A stretch of DNA of 64,000 nucleotides from CAZDVK01 sp964508915 (GTDB taxonomy: Bacteria > Pseudomonadota > Alphaproteobacteria > Paracaedibacterales > CAIULA01): assembly GCA_964508915.1 (NCBI GenBank), contig CAZDVK010000004.1, positions 54,788-118,787 of the forward strand, in the 5' to 3' direction. How positions within the stretch are numbered: position 1 is the stretch's first letter; each line of letters opens with the position of its first letter. The notes beneath the pieces were generated by a model. It was not told where the DNA came from and did not search any database. It saw only the letters and a list, made by a program, of their open reading frames with translations. Both the position numbers and the translations under genes were made by a program. Below, piece after piece: positions 7,999 through 17,338 of the stretch.

Positions 7999-9462
7999 TT
8001 AGAATTTATATAAAGCTACCGCTTGAACACGGGTGCCACTTACTGCCTTTGTTGTTGCCGATTGACCGCTAGCTAAATACAAAACTTCACGACGGCCATG
8101 AGAAACTTCTAAGCCCACATCAACTTTTGGAATGGGTGAGTAAATCACGTTTCCAATAACTTTTTGTACTTTTCTGTTATAAAGACCTGTCGCGCCATCT
8201 TGGACCATAATAGCCGTTGGGTTTGAAATTTGTTCATGCGCCAATGCTATGTTTGCACGAACTGTTTCTGTTAACTTCTGTTCTATCCCAAATACACCTT
8301 GGTAAGCCCGTCGCGTTGCAAAATGACTTTTAGCAGCGTTATAGTAGAACGATTGGTATCCATCAAACAAATAACGTCCTATCGCATTTCCGCCATTTAA
8401 TTGCGCAAATAATGCAGTCATGTTTGTGAAGTTGAGTTTTCCAGAAATACCCAGCCCCCAACCTGTAGATTTACCTGTAAAGCCTGTTCCAGTATATCCA
8501 GTCGCCCCGGCTGGTGTTTTAGCCTGAACCTGACGCGCAAGACCACGGAAGGATAGGTGCCCCATATCCCCTTTCCAACGCAACTGACCTGTTAAATCTG
8601 GGAAACCAGATACACCGTCATTGTCATTATCTTTGCTGGCCCCAGTTGGATCAACATAATCTGAATCTGGTTTTTCTGCAGAAACGGCAAAGGTTACAGC
8701 TTGGTTAAGGTTGGTCGTATATTTCAACAATGGCTGCCTTGGCGCTGTGGCCGCAATACCGTTGCTATCCAACTGTGTTCCAATAGCATCCATATCTAGG
8801 AAGTTTGAAAATGTTTGACCTGCCAAAAATCCTTGGAATTCACCATATGCGTGCCGCAGCCTTGGCGTATAGCTTGTGCTATTGGAAGACCCACCCAAAA
8901 AGTCAAATTCAACAAACGTTTTCAAAGGACCTTTTTCGGTATTCGAAACAGTTTCCATATTCAACCTTGTGCCACGTGCATGGGCATGAGTTTGGCCAGA
9001 CTTGGACGCACTTATATTATCTGCGTTAGTTCCCTTTACCGGCATGGTAGCTGGATCAAAGGAGTTGTCATCTGACAGGTTCGAAGTTGGTCCATTTGCT
9101 TCATAAATGAAGTCTGTTTTTACAAAGCCACCAAATTTGATGGCAGAATTTGTACCCGGAACATCGATATAACCTTTTGGCCATTGACTTGCTGGGCCAG
9201 ATGACGCTATAGGTCCAGACGCTTGAACCTCTTTTTTAGCCGCAACAACGGCTGCTTCTTTAGCAACAGCTTCAGAATTTTTTTGTGCGCATTCAAGTGC
9301 CGCCATTTTTTGGTTTAATTCAGCAATCTGTTTTTGCAAAGATGCAACGTCTGTCCCTGAAGTGGTAGCCCCATGAGCTGCCGTAGCATCAGCTGCATAA
9401 ACAGGTAAAGTTGCTCCCCCAACAAGAAGAGACAACGTAATGATTGAAATGCTCTTTTTCAT
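7999..9462 (-). CDS. DcaP-like outer-membrane porin
   Basis: A 487-residue outer-membrane beta-barrel protein. It has a clear signal peptide (cleavage after VYA, residue 23), a coiled-coil stretch (residues 38-75, QKQIAELNQKMAALE) as in trimeric porins with a periplasmic stalk, then IKFGGFVKTDFIYE, which resembles the first strand of DcaP-type trimeric transporters, alternating beta-strand pattern and a C-terminal aromatic residue (YKF) that acts as the BAM signal. It probably admits small anionic or organic solutes; the substrate cannot be read from sequence. A strong terminator follows. The 138-bp upstream gap is very AT-rich and likely holds the promoter. Confidence 0.78.
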   Translation of the reverse strand: MKKSISIITLSLLVGGATLPVYAADATAAHGATTSGTDVASLQKQIAELNQKMAALECAQKNSEAVAKEAAVVAAKKEVQASGPIASSGPASQWPKGYIDVPGTNSAIKFGGFVKTDFIYEANGPTSNLSDDNSFDPATMPVKGTNADNISASKSGQTHAHARGTRLNMETVSNTEKGPLKTFVEFDFLGGSSNSTSYTPRLRHAYGEFQGFLAGQTFSNFLDMDAIGTQLDSNGIAATAPRQPLLKYTTNLNQAVTFAVSAEKPDSDYVDPTGASKDNDNDGVSGFPDLTGQLRWKGDMGHLSFRGLARQVQAKTPAGATGYTGTGFTGKSTGWGLGISGKLNFTNMTALFAQLNGGNAIGRYLFDGYQSFYYNAAKSHFATRRAYQGVFGIEQKLTETVRANIALAHEQISNPTAIMVQDGATGLYNRKVQKVIGNVIYSPIPKVDVGLEVSHGRREVLYLASGQSATTKAVSGTRVQAVALYKF

Positions 9463-9600
9463 GATTCCTCGTACACAATTTAAGCCTTATTAGATATATT
9501 TTTAGGTATTTTTTAATTAATTTAAAGTTAATTTTTACATTTAAGAAAAAAATACCCCTAAAAAAATCAACTCATAGGCATTTTTGCAACAGAGGGATAT

Positions 9601-10188
9601 TTAGGCCCTTCCTGGATAAGGAGAAATAGACCAAGGATTAATTCGCATTCTTTCCATACACTGATTCCAAAGCGTATTGGGGAGACTATTAAAAATTATG
9701 TCATCATCAACATCAATTAAAAGCCAACTATCATCTTGAATTTCTTTTTCAAGTTGGTTTGCGCTCCACCCTGTATAACCAAGGCAGGTAATAAAATTAG
9801 AGGGTCCATTTCCCTGGGCAATATTTCTAAGCACATCAGCTGTAGATGTAACGCACAAACTGCCACCACTAACAGGAACAGTTCCATTACTTTGATAGTC
9901 ATTTGTATGTAAAACGAAACCACGTGTTGGTTCAATAGGCCCACCATAAAAAACTGAAAAATGGGCTTCAGGTAAACCCATTTGGGTCAATAAGCCCTCA
10001 GATGTAACATGCTGCATGGGTTTATTAACAATGAAACCTATACACCCATAGGCATCATGCCCACATATATAGATGACGGATTGTTCAAAACGTGTGTCTT
10101 GCATAAACGGCATTGCCACCAATAATTTTCCGGCAAAATCGCTTTTTTTATTCCCTAACTGGGATAGAAATTCAGTCTTTCCTGACAA
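9601..10188 (-). CDS. YqgE/AlgH family protein (UPF0301)
   Basis: A 195-residue member of the YqgE/AlgH family, small cytoplasmic proteins of unknown biochemical role. Diagnostic segments are LLVAMPFMQDTRFEQSVIYICGHDAYGCIGFIVNKP (abbreviated key words: MPFMQD, GFIVNKP), VFYGGPIEPTRGFVLHT and CLGYTGWSANQLEKEI. Start is TTG at 10188 with an AAGG Shine-Dalgarno about 8 nt upstream; no better ATG precedes the conserved MPFMQD. The gene is divergent from rpoH, with about 100 bp between them. Confidence 0.9.
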   Translation of the reverse strand: MSGKTEFLSQLGNKKSDFAGKLLVAMPFMQDTRFEQSVIYICGHDAYGCIGFIVNKPMQHVTSEGLLTQMGLPEAHFSVFYGGPIEPTRGFVLHTNDYQSNGTVPVSGGSLCVTSTADVLRNIAQGNGPSNFITCLGYTGWSANQLEKEIQDDSWLLIDVDDDIIFNSLPNTLWNQCMERMRINPWSISPYPGRA

Positions 10189-10290
10189 AATAAAGCCTTG
10201 TTTTTCATTCCTTATACTGAAACTATAAAAGGAAAAGAGTTACGATTAGCTTAACGCAAAGTATTTTTTTCAAAAAAAGGATATTTTTTT

Positions 10291-11166
10291 ATGGCTCAGC
10301 ACTATGAAAATCATCATTACGTCCAAAAAATCAAAAAAATTCCACTTTTGGAAAATGATGAAGAATATGTTTTAGCCAAACAATGGCGCGACCATAATGA
10401 TGCCAAAGCCATTGAAAAGTTGATTAGCAGCCACCTTAGGCTCGTTCTCAAAGTTGCCAATGGGTACCGCGGGTATGGCCTTCCTTTAAGTGACTTAATT
10501 GCAGAAGGAAACCTAGGTATGATGCAAGCCATTAAACATTATGATCCCGAAAAAGGGTTTCGCTTTGCAACTTACGCATCTTGGTGGATTCGAGCCAACA
10601 TTAACGAGTATGTTTTACAAAGTTGGTCTTTGGTAAAGATGGGAACCACATCAGCGCAGAAAAAACTTTTTTTTAGTCTTCGGCGTACTGAACAAGCTTT
10701 AGAAGCAGAAGAAGAATCTAAACATTTGGAACATGGATTAACGCAGGAAAAAGCAAAGAAAATTGCTAATAAATTAGACGTTTCAGAGGAGGAAGTTTTT
10801 TTAATGCATCAACGCCTCAGCGGCCGTGACCATTCCTTAAATGCCCCCGTGGGATCAGATGACCAAGACTCTGAATGGATAGAATGGATTGCCGATGACA
10901 AGCAAAATCACGAACTATCCATCGTTGAAAATGATGAAATGGAAAAACGAAAAAAATTATTTGAACAAGCACTTTCTTGCCTTAATGAACGGGAACATTT
11001 AATTTTGAAAAGCCGTCGATTAATGGAACCCCCAAAAACATTGGAAGAACTTAGCTCCTCTGTGGGTATTTCCCGCGAACGCGTCCGACAAATTGAAAAC
11101 AAAGCCTTTGAAAAATTACAAAAAAATGTCAAAAAAATTTCACAAACACGCTTTCATAACATTTAA
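10291..11166 (+). CDS. rpoH: heat-shock sigma factor RpoH (sigma-32)
   Basis: RpoH directs RNA polymerase to heat-shock promoters. The 291-residue protein has sigma region 2 (about residues 45-115, with DLIAEGNLGMMQAIKHYDP and FATYASWWIRANI), the RpoH box QKKLFFSLRR (residues 123-132) that separates RpoH from other group-2/3 sigmas, and region 4 (about 220-285) ending in SVGISRERVRQIENKAFEKL. A good Shine-Dalgarno (AAAGGAT) precedes the ATG. ClpX, ClpP and trigger factor, encoded nearby, belong to the same proteostasis network. Confidence 0.96.
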   Translation: MAQHYENHHYVQKIKKIPLLENDEEYVLAKQWRDHNDAKAIEKLISSHLRLVLKVANGYRGYGLPLSDLIAEGNLGMMQAIKHYDPEKGFRFATYASWWIRANINEYVLQSWSLVKMGTTSAQKKLFFSLRRTEQALEAEEESKHLEHGLTQEKAKKIANKLDVSEEEVFLMHQRLSGRDHSLNAPVGSDDQDSEWIEWIADDKQNHELSIVENDEMEKRKKLFEQALSCLNEREHLILKSRRLMEPPKTLEELSSSVGISRERVRQIENKAFEKLQKNVKKISQTRFHNI

Positions 11167-11229
11167 AAAAAATAGCCATTTTTTTATGAAAAAGCTAAAC
11201 TTCACCAATAATTGTGCCCCATACTATTG

Positions 11230-13491
11230 ATGATGCGTATTTTTTTTATTTCTTTTCTTTTTTTTATGGCCCCTGCGTTCGCTGCAGCCCCTGTTGACCC
11301 TATTTGGATTCAGGCCAATGAAATGACCTACCTTGAGGGGGAAGAAATACTAATTATTGAAGGCGATGTTAAGTTAGCAAAACAAGATCCAAAAACAAAC
11401 CAGTCGCGCATTCTTCTAGCAGATAAAGTTCGTTACAAAAAAAAAGAAAAGATAATGGAAGCGTCTGGAAATGTTCGTATCCAAGAACCATCGGGCGACG
11501 TTATCTATATTAATGAGGGTGAACTGTCTGATGATTTTCAAGAGGGTCTTTTAGAAGGACTTTATATTTTAACAAAGGATGAAGCCCGTTTTTCCGCCAA
11601 GAAGGGTAAAAAACTTTCTCAAAAAACCAGACTAACAGATGGTACCTATTCGCCATGTTCTTTGTGTAAAGCAGATGCTATGGAAGCGCCTTTATGGCAG
11701 GTGCGCGCTCAAGAAATCACCCACGATGAAGAATCAAAAACTGTTTTTTATAAAAATGCCCGTCTTGAGATGAAGGGAGTTCCAGTTGCTTATTTTCCTT
11801 ATTTTTCACACCCTGACCCAACTGTTAAAAGGAAATCTGGCCTTTTATCACCAACATTTAAGGTTTCAAAAGACTTTGGCTTTGTGGTTTCTCAGCCTGT
11901 TTATTACAGCATTGCCCCTAACCGTGACTTAATATTAACACCCATGTTTCTGCAAAAACAAAACCCTGTTCTGGCAGGTGGATACCGCCATCGTTTCTTT
12001 AATGGGGAGATGAGAGGAACGGCAAGCTATACAAAAACAAAAAATCTCCAAGGCCCTTTTTATGGGCCCTGGAATGGTCCGCGCCCCCCTCACCCAGACC
12101 GTTGGAATATAACAGCCTTCACAGAATATCATGTAACAGACAACCAGCGAGTCACCCTAGATGCGAACCGTGCCAGTGACACAACCTATTTGTCCCGTTA
12201 CCCCATTCAAAATCAAATGCCGTCTTTTGTTCAAAATCGAAGCTTAACATCTAAAGCTGTGTATGAATATTTCGGTCAAAACCGTTATTTTTCAACAAAA
12301 GGGTATGCATTTCAAACAGACAATCCAAAAACAACCCCCGTTGTTTTACCCAAGGCCTACTACCATCAACAAACAAAACCACAAAAAATAGGGGGCCTAC
12401 TAACTTTAGAGGGTGGCGTTTTGTCTTTGCAACGCCAAACACCTGTTCTAGGGCGCGTTGGGACACAAACAGAACGTGCCACATCAGGGGCCAACTGGAA
12501 ACGACCTTGGTTTTTAAATTCCGGCCATGTTTTAACCCTTCAAACGTCAGTTCGGGGTGACGCCTATTACACCCGCCGGTACTATGTATCCACAAGTCCA
12601 ACCATGCAGTCTTTGAAAAATACAGTTAAAACAACAGGTCGGGTTTTCCCACAAGGTGCGCTTGAATGGAAATACCCCCTCGTTCGTCGCTTTTCACAAA
12701 CAAATTGGATTATGGAACCCAAAGCCATGGTAACGGCAAGCCCCCAATGGTTAAATAACCTACATGTACCTAATGAAGATTCCAATACTTTTGAGCTAGA
12801 CGAAACAAGTTTATTTTTGATGAACCGTTTTCATGGTATTGATCGGGTTGATACAGGCCAACGTGCTGTTTATGGTGTTGAAAACGCGTTTCAATTTCCA
12901 AAACAAAGAAGCGTTTCATTTTTTCTGGGACAAGATAGACGTTTAGACCACAAAAACGTGATTGGGAAAAATTTAGGGGAAGACCAAAACCAATCTGATT
13001 ATATTGCACGCTTGAAAGTTCAACCCGCATCATGGTTTGCCACACGCTACCGTGTGGCTCTTACCCCGAAGCGTCTGCGCCCACGCTATTCAGAATGGGG
13101 TACCATCGTTGGTGAAAAAAAATTACAACTTGATGTGGGGTTCATGCATCTGGACAAAACAGCCAACTTATTAAACCAAAATATTTCACAGGCTAATTGG
13201 CAGCTTAAAAGTCAAGTGAATGATAATTGGAACTTATCGGTTGCCCAGATTCGAAATTTAAACCGCCTCAAAACACACGCATCACTTGCTAATTTCTTGG
13301 CGGCCACATATCAAGATGAATGCTTTAAAATGGACGTCGGTGTTTACCAAACAAAAACCCAAGATCGCGATATTCGACCCGATTCTGGGTTTTTAGTCCA
13401 ATTCAGCTTTAAAAACTTGGGTGGATTCACACCATCCACAACGCCTTCCTACCCTGGCACAATGCTGACACATATACAAAACCAACCCTAA
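11230..13491 (+). CDS. lptD: LPS-assembly protein LptD
   Basis: LptD is the outer-membrane barrel that, with lipoprotein LptE, inserts LPS into the outer leaflet. From the ATG at 11230 the protein has 753 residues: a signal peptide ending AFA, an OstA/LptA-like domain (EGDVKLAK, VRIQEPSGDVIY, about residues 20-130), a GTYSPCSLC cysteine pair, and a long beta-barrel beginning near residue 190 with RKSGLLSPTFKVS, the conserved LptD entry motif. A TTG at 11212 extends the frame but the ATG gives a normal signal peptide. It implies the cell makes LPS, consistent with hldE at 35029. It converges with clpX. Confidence 0.93.
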   Translation: MMRIFFISFLFFMAPAFAAAPVDPIWIQANEMTYLEGEEILIIEGDVKLAKQDPKTNQSRILLADKVRYKKKEKIMEASGNVRIQEPSGDVIYINEGELSDDFQEGLLEGLYILTKDEARFSAKKGKKLSQKTRLTDGTYSPCSLCKADAMEAPLWQVRAQEITHDEESKTVFYKNARLEMKGVPVAYFPYFSHPDPTVKRKSGLLSPTFKVSKDFGFVVSQPVYYSIAPNRDLILTPMFLQKQNPVLAGGYRHRFFNGEMRGTASYTKTKNLQGPFYGPWNGPRPPHPDRWNITAFTEYHVTDNQRVTLDANRASDTTYLSRYPIQNQMPSFVQNRSLTSKAVYEYFGQNRYFSTKGYAFQTDNPKTTPVVLPKAYYHQQTKPQKIGGLLTLEGGVLSLQRQTPVLGRVGTQTERATSGANWKRPWFLNSGHVLTLQTSVRGDAYYTRRYYVSTSPTMQSLKNTVKTTGRVFPQGALEWKYPLVRRFSQTNWIMEPKAMVTASPQWLNNLHVPNEDSNTFELDETSLFLMNRFHGIDRVDTGQRAVYGVENAFQFPKQRSVSFFLGQDRRLDHKNVIGKNLGEDQNQSDYIARLKVQPASWFATRYRVALTPKRLRPRYSEWGTIVGEKKLQLDVGFMHLDKTANLLNQNISQANWQLKSQVNDNWNLSVAQIRNLNRLKTHASLANFLAATYQDECFKMDVGVYQTKTQDRDIRPDSGFLVQFSFKNLGGFTPSTTPSYPGTMLTHIQNQP

Positions 13492-13514
13492 AGAAGTTTC
13501 GTTTTTCTAAACCT

Positions 13515-13556
13515 GAATTAGGGTCAACTTTAACCCTGAATTCATATCATTTTTTT
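13515..13556. terminator. possible terminator between lptD and clpX
   Basis: GAATTAGGGT (13515-13524) pairs with ACCCTGAATTC (13533-13543) with one bulge, and seven T follow after a 6-nt gap. It sits between convergent lptD and clpX. Imperfect, so only suggestive. Confidence 0.4.
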
Positions 13557-13561
13557 ATGAT

Positions 13562-14815
13562 CTAGGCTGTATGCTTTTCAGGAGCCAGAATTTTCAAAGG
13601 GGTTTTATCGTTTTCAACAACATCTGCGTTGATCACAACCTCTTCAACACCTTCATAAGATGGCAATTCAAACATAGGATCCAATAAAATTTGTTCCATA
13701 ATTGAACGCAAGCCACGGGCGCCTGTGCGTCGGGCAATTGCTTTTTTTGCAACGGCACTTAAAGCATCTTCATTAAAGGTCAGCTTGACATTTTCCATTT
13801 CAAAAAGCTTTGAATACTGTTTAACAAGTGCATTTTTAGGCTTTGTTAGAATGTCAATCAGTGCTTCTTCGTCTAAATCATGCAATGTGGCAATAACCGG
13901 TAAGCGACCGATAAATTCAGGAATAAGACCAAATCTCAATAAGTCCTCAGGCTCTACTTTTCTGAAAATATCACCAGCAGTTCTTTCTTCAGCTGTGCGC
14001 ACATCGGCACCAAAACCAATGCCAACACCTTTTCCACGGGCTGTAATAATTTTTTCCAAGCCTGAAAAAGCACCTCCACAAATAAACAATATATTTGTTG
14101 TATCTACCTGCAAAAATTCTTGCTGTGGGTGCTTACGTCCCCCTTGCGGTGGAACAGATGCAACGGTACCTTCCATAATTTTCAGCAAAGCCTGCTGAAC
14201 ACCTTCACCTGACACATCACGTGTAATAGACGGGTTGTCAGATTTACGGGAAATTTTATCAACCTCATCAATGTAAACAATGCCACGCTGCGCGCGTTCC
14301 ACATTATAATCTGCAGCTTGCAAAAGCTTTAAAATAATGTTTTCAACATCTTCACCCACATACCCTGCTTCCGTCAGGGTTGTTGCATCAGCCATTGTAA
14401 ATGGCACGTCAATAATGCGGGCTAATGTTTGCGCTAAAAGGGTCTTGCCGCTTCCTGTTGGACCAATCAATAAAATATTAGATTTAGCAATCTCTATATC
14501 ACCGGTTTTTTGGGCGTGTGCAAGGCGCTTATAATGGTTGTGAACAGCCACACACAAAACTTTTTTTGCGTGATGTTGACCAATCACATATTCTTCTAGA
14601 ATATTAAAAATTTCCTGAGGCGATGGCACGCCATCTTCTGTGGATAATTTTGATGAAATATGTTCTTCACGAATAATATCCGTACAAAGCTCTACACATT
14701 CGTCGCAAATAAATACAGCAGGACCTGCAATTAATTTTCGAACCTCGTGCTGACTTTTACCACAGAAAGAACAATATAATGAACTTTTTCCGTCACTCGT
14801 TCCATTTTTACTCAT
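13562..14815 (-). CDS. clpX: ATP-dependent Clp protease ATP-binding subunit ClpX
   Basis: ClpX is the AAA+ unfoldase that feeds substrates to ClpP. The 417-residue protein has the N-terminal C4 zinc finger (CSFCGK and CDECVELC, residues 14-40), Walker A GPTGSGKT (near residue 118), Walker B IVYIDEVDKI, the sensor region and the C-terminal GARGLRSIMEQ segment. It follows clpP on the same strand with a 130-nt gap, the common tig-clpP-clpX order. In alphaproteobacteria ClpXP degrades cell-cycle regulators such as CtrA (established in Caulobacter), relevant to the CtrA-like motifs in this window. Confidence 0.97.
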   Translation of the reverse strand: MSKNGTSDGKSSLYCSFCGKSQHEVRKLIAGPAVFICDECVELCTDIIREEHISSKLSTEDGVPSPQEIFNILEEYVIGQHHAKKVLCVAVHNHYKRLAHAQKTGDIEIAKSNILLIGPTGSGKTLLAQTLARIIDVPFTMADATTLTEAGYVGEDVENIILKLLQAADYNVERAQRGIVYIDEVDKISRKSDNPSITRDVSGEGVQQALLKIMEGTVASVPPQGGRKHPQQEFLQVDTTNILFICGGAFSGLEKIITARGKGVGIGFGADVRTAEERTAGDIFRKVEPEDLLRFGLIPEFIGRLPVIATLHDLDEEALIDILTKPKNALVKQYSKLFEMENVKLTFNEDALSAVAKKAIARRTGARGLRSIMEQILLDPMFELPSYEGVEEVVINADVVENDKTPLKILAPEKHTA

Positions 14816-14945
14816 CGCGCACCTAACATTTCAAAAGCATAAAACATAAACCCAACCAGGCACAAACAAAGCCTTACGGGGCATCTCTATTATTAGTATG
14901 ATATAGAAAATATCAACAAATCGTTAATTTTGAAACCGAAAAGAC

Positions 14946-15593
14946 TTAAGCAGAAATGAGCCTGTGAGTAATGACATCATCAATCAAACCAAATTCTTTT
15001 GCCTCTTGCGGTGACATAAAAAAGTCACGATCCATAATTTCCTCAATCATAGACAGCTTTTGACCTGTACACTGAACATAAATTTGATTCACACGATCAC
15101 GCGTCTTTAAAATTTCTTGTGCGTGAATATCAATATCTGTTGCCTGCCCCTGGGCACCACCACTGGGCTGATGAACCATAATTCGTGCATTAGGCAAAGA
15201 AAAACGCTTGCCTTTTGCACCTGCCGTCAACAAAAGGGAACCAGATGAACACGCTTGTCCTAAACATAATGTGGATACATCACATCGAATATAATTCATG
15301 GTGTCAAATATAGACATCATGGCCGTTACACCACCGCCCGGTGAATTGATATACATGGCAATGTCTTTATCTGGCATTTCAGATTCTAAGAATAGCAACT
15401 GTGCAGAAATAACAGCTGCCAATTCATCATAAACAGGCCCGGTTACAAAAATAATACGTTCTTTCAATAATCTTGAAAAAATGTCATAAGAACGTTCCCC
15501 ACGGCTTGTTTGTTCAATCACCATGGGTATCAAATTTAGATCAATAGGAAGACCCTGTGCTTGGGAATATCCCAAAAACCGATCAATGGTCAT
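14946..15593 (-). CDS. clpP: ATP-dependent Clp protease proteolytic subunit ClpP
   Basis: ClpP is the barrel-shaped serine protease partner of ClpX. The 215-residue protein contains the nucleophile region GQACSSGSLLLTAG (catalytic Ser near residue 112; most ClpPs read GQAASMG here), catalytic His in IMVHQPSGG, and the Asp region near DRDFFMSPQEA. The N-terminus IPMVIEQTSRGERSYDIFSRLL is canonical. Its ATG overlaps the trigger-factor stop by 4 nt (15590-15593). Confidence 0.96.
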   Translation of the reverse strand: MTIDRFLGYSQAQGLPIDLNLIPMVIEQTSRGERSYDIFSRLLKERIIFVTGPVYDELAAVISAQLLFLESEMPDKDIAMYINSPGGGVTAMMSIFDTMNYIRCDVSTLCLGQACSSGSLLLTAGAKGKRFSLPNARIMVHQPSGGAQGQATDIDIHAQEILKTRDRVNQIYVQCTGQKLSMIEEIMDRDFFMSPQEAKEFGLIDDVITHRLISA

Positions 15594-17029
15594 GCAGCCT
15601 CTGTTTCCTTCTTTGCTTTCGCAGCTGGTTTTTTCTTTTGAACAGCTTTCTTTTCTTCTTCTTCGTCTTCATCAGACTTAAAGTCAGGAAGAACAGCCTT
15701 CACATGGTCAACCAATTGCTTATGCGTTACCTTAACTTCTTTTAAGCTTACCTTGTCTAACACAAAACGCACAACCTCGTTTTCAAGAATTGATGAACGA
15801 AGTTGTTCACGGGCGTGATAATTATTCTTATAAAAGTCTAAAACTTGTTGATAAGCCATCAAATGACGGGCAGCCTCTTGAATAATTGCGTTAGCTAACA
15901 TTTCAGATGAAACAGAAATTTTATGGGTAGCTGCAATTTTAGAAATTAAAATGCCCAAACGAACCCGTCGCTCAGCTAAGGCTTCGTACTCTTTACGCAA
16001 CTCAGGTTCTGACTTATCATCACTACTATCTAACGTTCCTGCTTCTTTCGCTTCTTTCAGTTCTCGCTGAAGTTGCTCCCAGATTAAATCAAATTCATTT
16101 TTCACCATGGTTGATGGCAAATCGAATTTGTACTCTTTTGCAAGTGCATCTAGCAAATAACGCTTATGGCAAATAAACGCCTGACCTTGAACTTCCTGAT
16201 TCAACCTATCTTTTGTACCTTGGCGGCATTCTTCAAGGGTTTTATAACCTAAATCTTTGGCAAAATCTTCAGAAACCGTGTGAGGTTCTGTTTTATCAAT
16301 GTGAATCACCTTCAGTTTCAAAGAAACTTTTTTTCCCTTCAAAGACTGGTCGCTCACATCATCTGGAAGTGTACGTGTTAATGATACGTCGGCACCTTTT
16401 TTCTGTCCCTTTAAGGCAGTGCTTAGATCTAAATCTTTATCGAGGTAAATTTCACCCACAAGCCCACGGACAGATTCTTTTGTAAACAAAGGAACTTTTT
16501 TACCATCCAGTTCGCAAACCATTGAAAACTCAACAAAATCTTTTTCCTGAATGGCGTAAGAATCATCAACCTTCGAAAACTTTAAGTTGTTATCGGCAAT
16601 TTTTTGAAGCCTTTTTTCAACCATTTCATCGGTGACTTCAGTTACATATTTATCCAAAGAAATTTTTGAAAAATCATTAACTTCAAAAACAGGCATAGAT
16701 TCAGCAACAACTGTAAAAGAAAAATCTTTACCAGGTGCGTATTCGTCAAATGTCAAATTAGGTTCAGTAGCCAAAACAAGTTTATTATCTTGTGTGATTT
16801 TCCTAATTGAATCTTTTATAAACTGATCAAGAGCTTTCTCAGTAGCTGCACCTTCATATTGATTTTTAACAACATGCAAAGGGGCTTTTCCTGGGCGGAA
16901 ACCATCCATCTTGAAGGTCTTTGCCTTTTCCTGAATGAACAGTGTTATTTTTTCTGAAATATCATTTGCAGGAATGGAAACCTTGAATTCATGGCTTAAA
17001 GCTTCAGCCTTCACAGTTTGGATTATCAT
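15590..17029 (-). CDS. tig: trigger factor (peptidyl-prolyl isomerase chaperone)
   Basis: Trigger factor binds at the ribosomal tunnel exit and assists folding of nascent chains. The protein has 479 residues from the ATG at 17029: the ribosome-binding domain with the signature FRPGKAPLHVV (near residue 45; the usual GFRxGKxP motif), an FKBP-like domain (about 150-245), and a helical C-terminal domain ending in an Asp/Glu- then Lys/Ala-rich tail (DEDEEEE...KKKPAAKAKK). The open frame runs further upstream, but that part lies in tRNA-Leu, so the ATG with a weak AGAAAG upstream is preferred. First gene of tig-clpP-clpX. Confidence 0.95.
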   Translation of the reverse strand: MIIQTVKAEALSHEFKVSIPANDISEKITLFIQEKAKTFKMDGFRPGKAPLHVVKNQYEGAATEKALDQFIKDSIRKITQDNKLVLATEPNLTFDEYAPGKDFSFTVVAESMPVFEVNDFSKISLDKYVTEVTDEMVEKRLQKIADNNLKFSKVDDSYAIQEKDFVEFSMVCELDGKKVPLFTKESVRGLVGEIYLDKDLDLSTALKGQKKGADVSLTRTLPDDVSDQSLKGKKVSLKLKVIHIDKTEPHTVSEDFAKDLGYKTLEECRQGTKDRLNQEVQGQAFICHKRYLLDALAKEYKFDLPSTMVKNEFDLIWEQLQRELKEAKEAGTLDSSDDKSEPELRKEYEALAERRVRLGILISKIAATHKISVSSEMLANAIIQEAARHLMAYQQVLDFYKNNYHAREQLRSSILENEVVRFVLDKVSLKEVKVTHKQLVDHVKAVLPDFKSDEDEEEEKKAVQKKKPAAKAKKETEAA

Positions 17030-17062
17030 TTCTTTCTGTACCCTAGACTTCTTTAGTTTGAG

Positions 17063-17147
17063 TGGTGCGGGCGGAGGGACTTGAACCCCCACAGCTTTCG
17101 CCGCCAGAACCTAAATCTGGTGTGTCTGCCAATTTCACCACGCCCGC
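17063..17147 (-). tRNA. tRNA-Leu (TAG)
   Basis: An 85-nt class II tRNA on the minus strand: acceptor GCGGGCG/CGCCCGC, anticodon stem CCAGA/TCTGG with loop TTTAGGT (anticodon TAG), a long variable arm (GCGGCGAAAGCTGT), T loop GGTTCAAGTCC and encoded CCA (17063-17065). It ends 33 nt before the trigger-factor ATG, so the two may be cotranscribed. Confidence 0.96.
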
Positions 17148-17338
17148 AATTTTGAACGTGTAACTCTTCTACTCATAACAAAAGCCAACAGAGAGTTCAA
17201 GGAAAAGCTCACGAAATTTTTGCAAAAATATGCCATCAACGCAGAACAGATTGAAATAAGGTATATTTCTAGCATTTTACCTACGTGGTGGGTCTACCTA
17301 ACCTTGAAAACCCCCAGAAACCCAAAGCACATTGATCA

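Noticed and set aside
9513..9544. Cluster of TTAA tetramers upstream of the porin, one pair 11 bp apart (9517 and 9528)
   Set aside because: Other spacings in the same run are 4, 5, 6 and 13, as expected for plain AT-rich DNA; not a phased array.
17030..17092. Longer trigger-factor start upstream of the chosen ATG
   Set aside because: These codons lie largely in tRNA-Leu and the added residues do not resemble the trigger-factor N-terminus.
17308..17320. 13-nt string AAACCCCCAGAAA-like, shared with the gap near 40830
   Set aside because: One shared 13-mer among all gaps of the window is expected to occur by chance with appreciable probability, and the flanks do not align.
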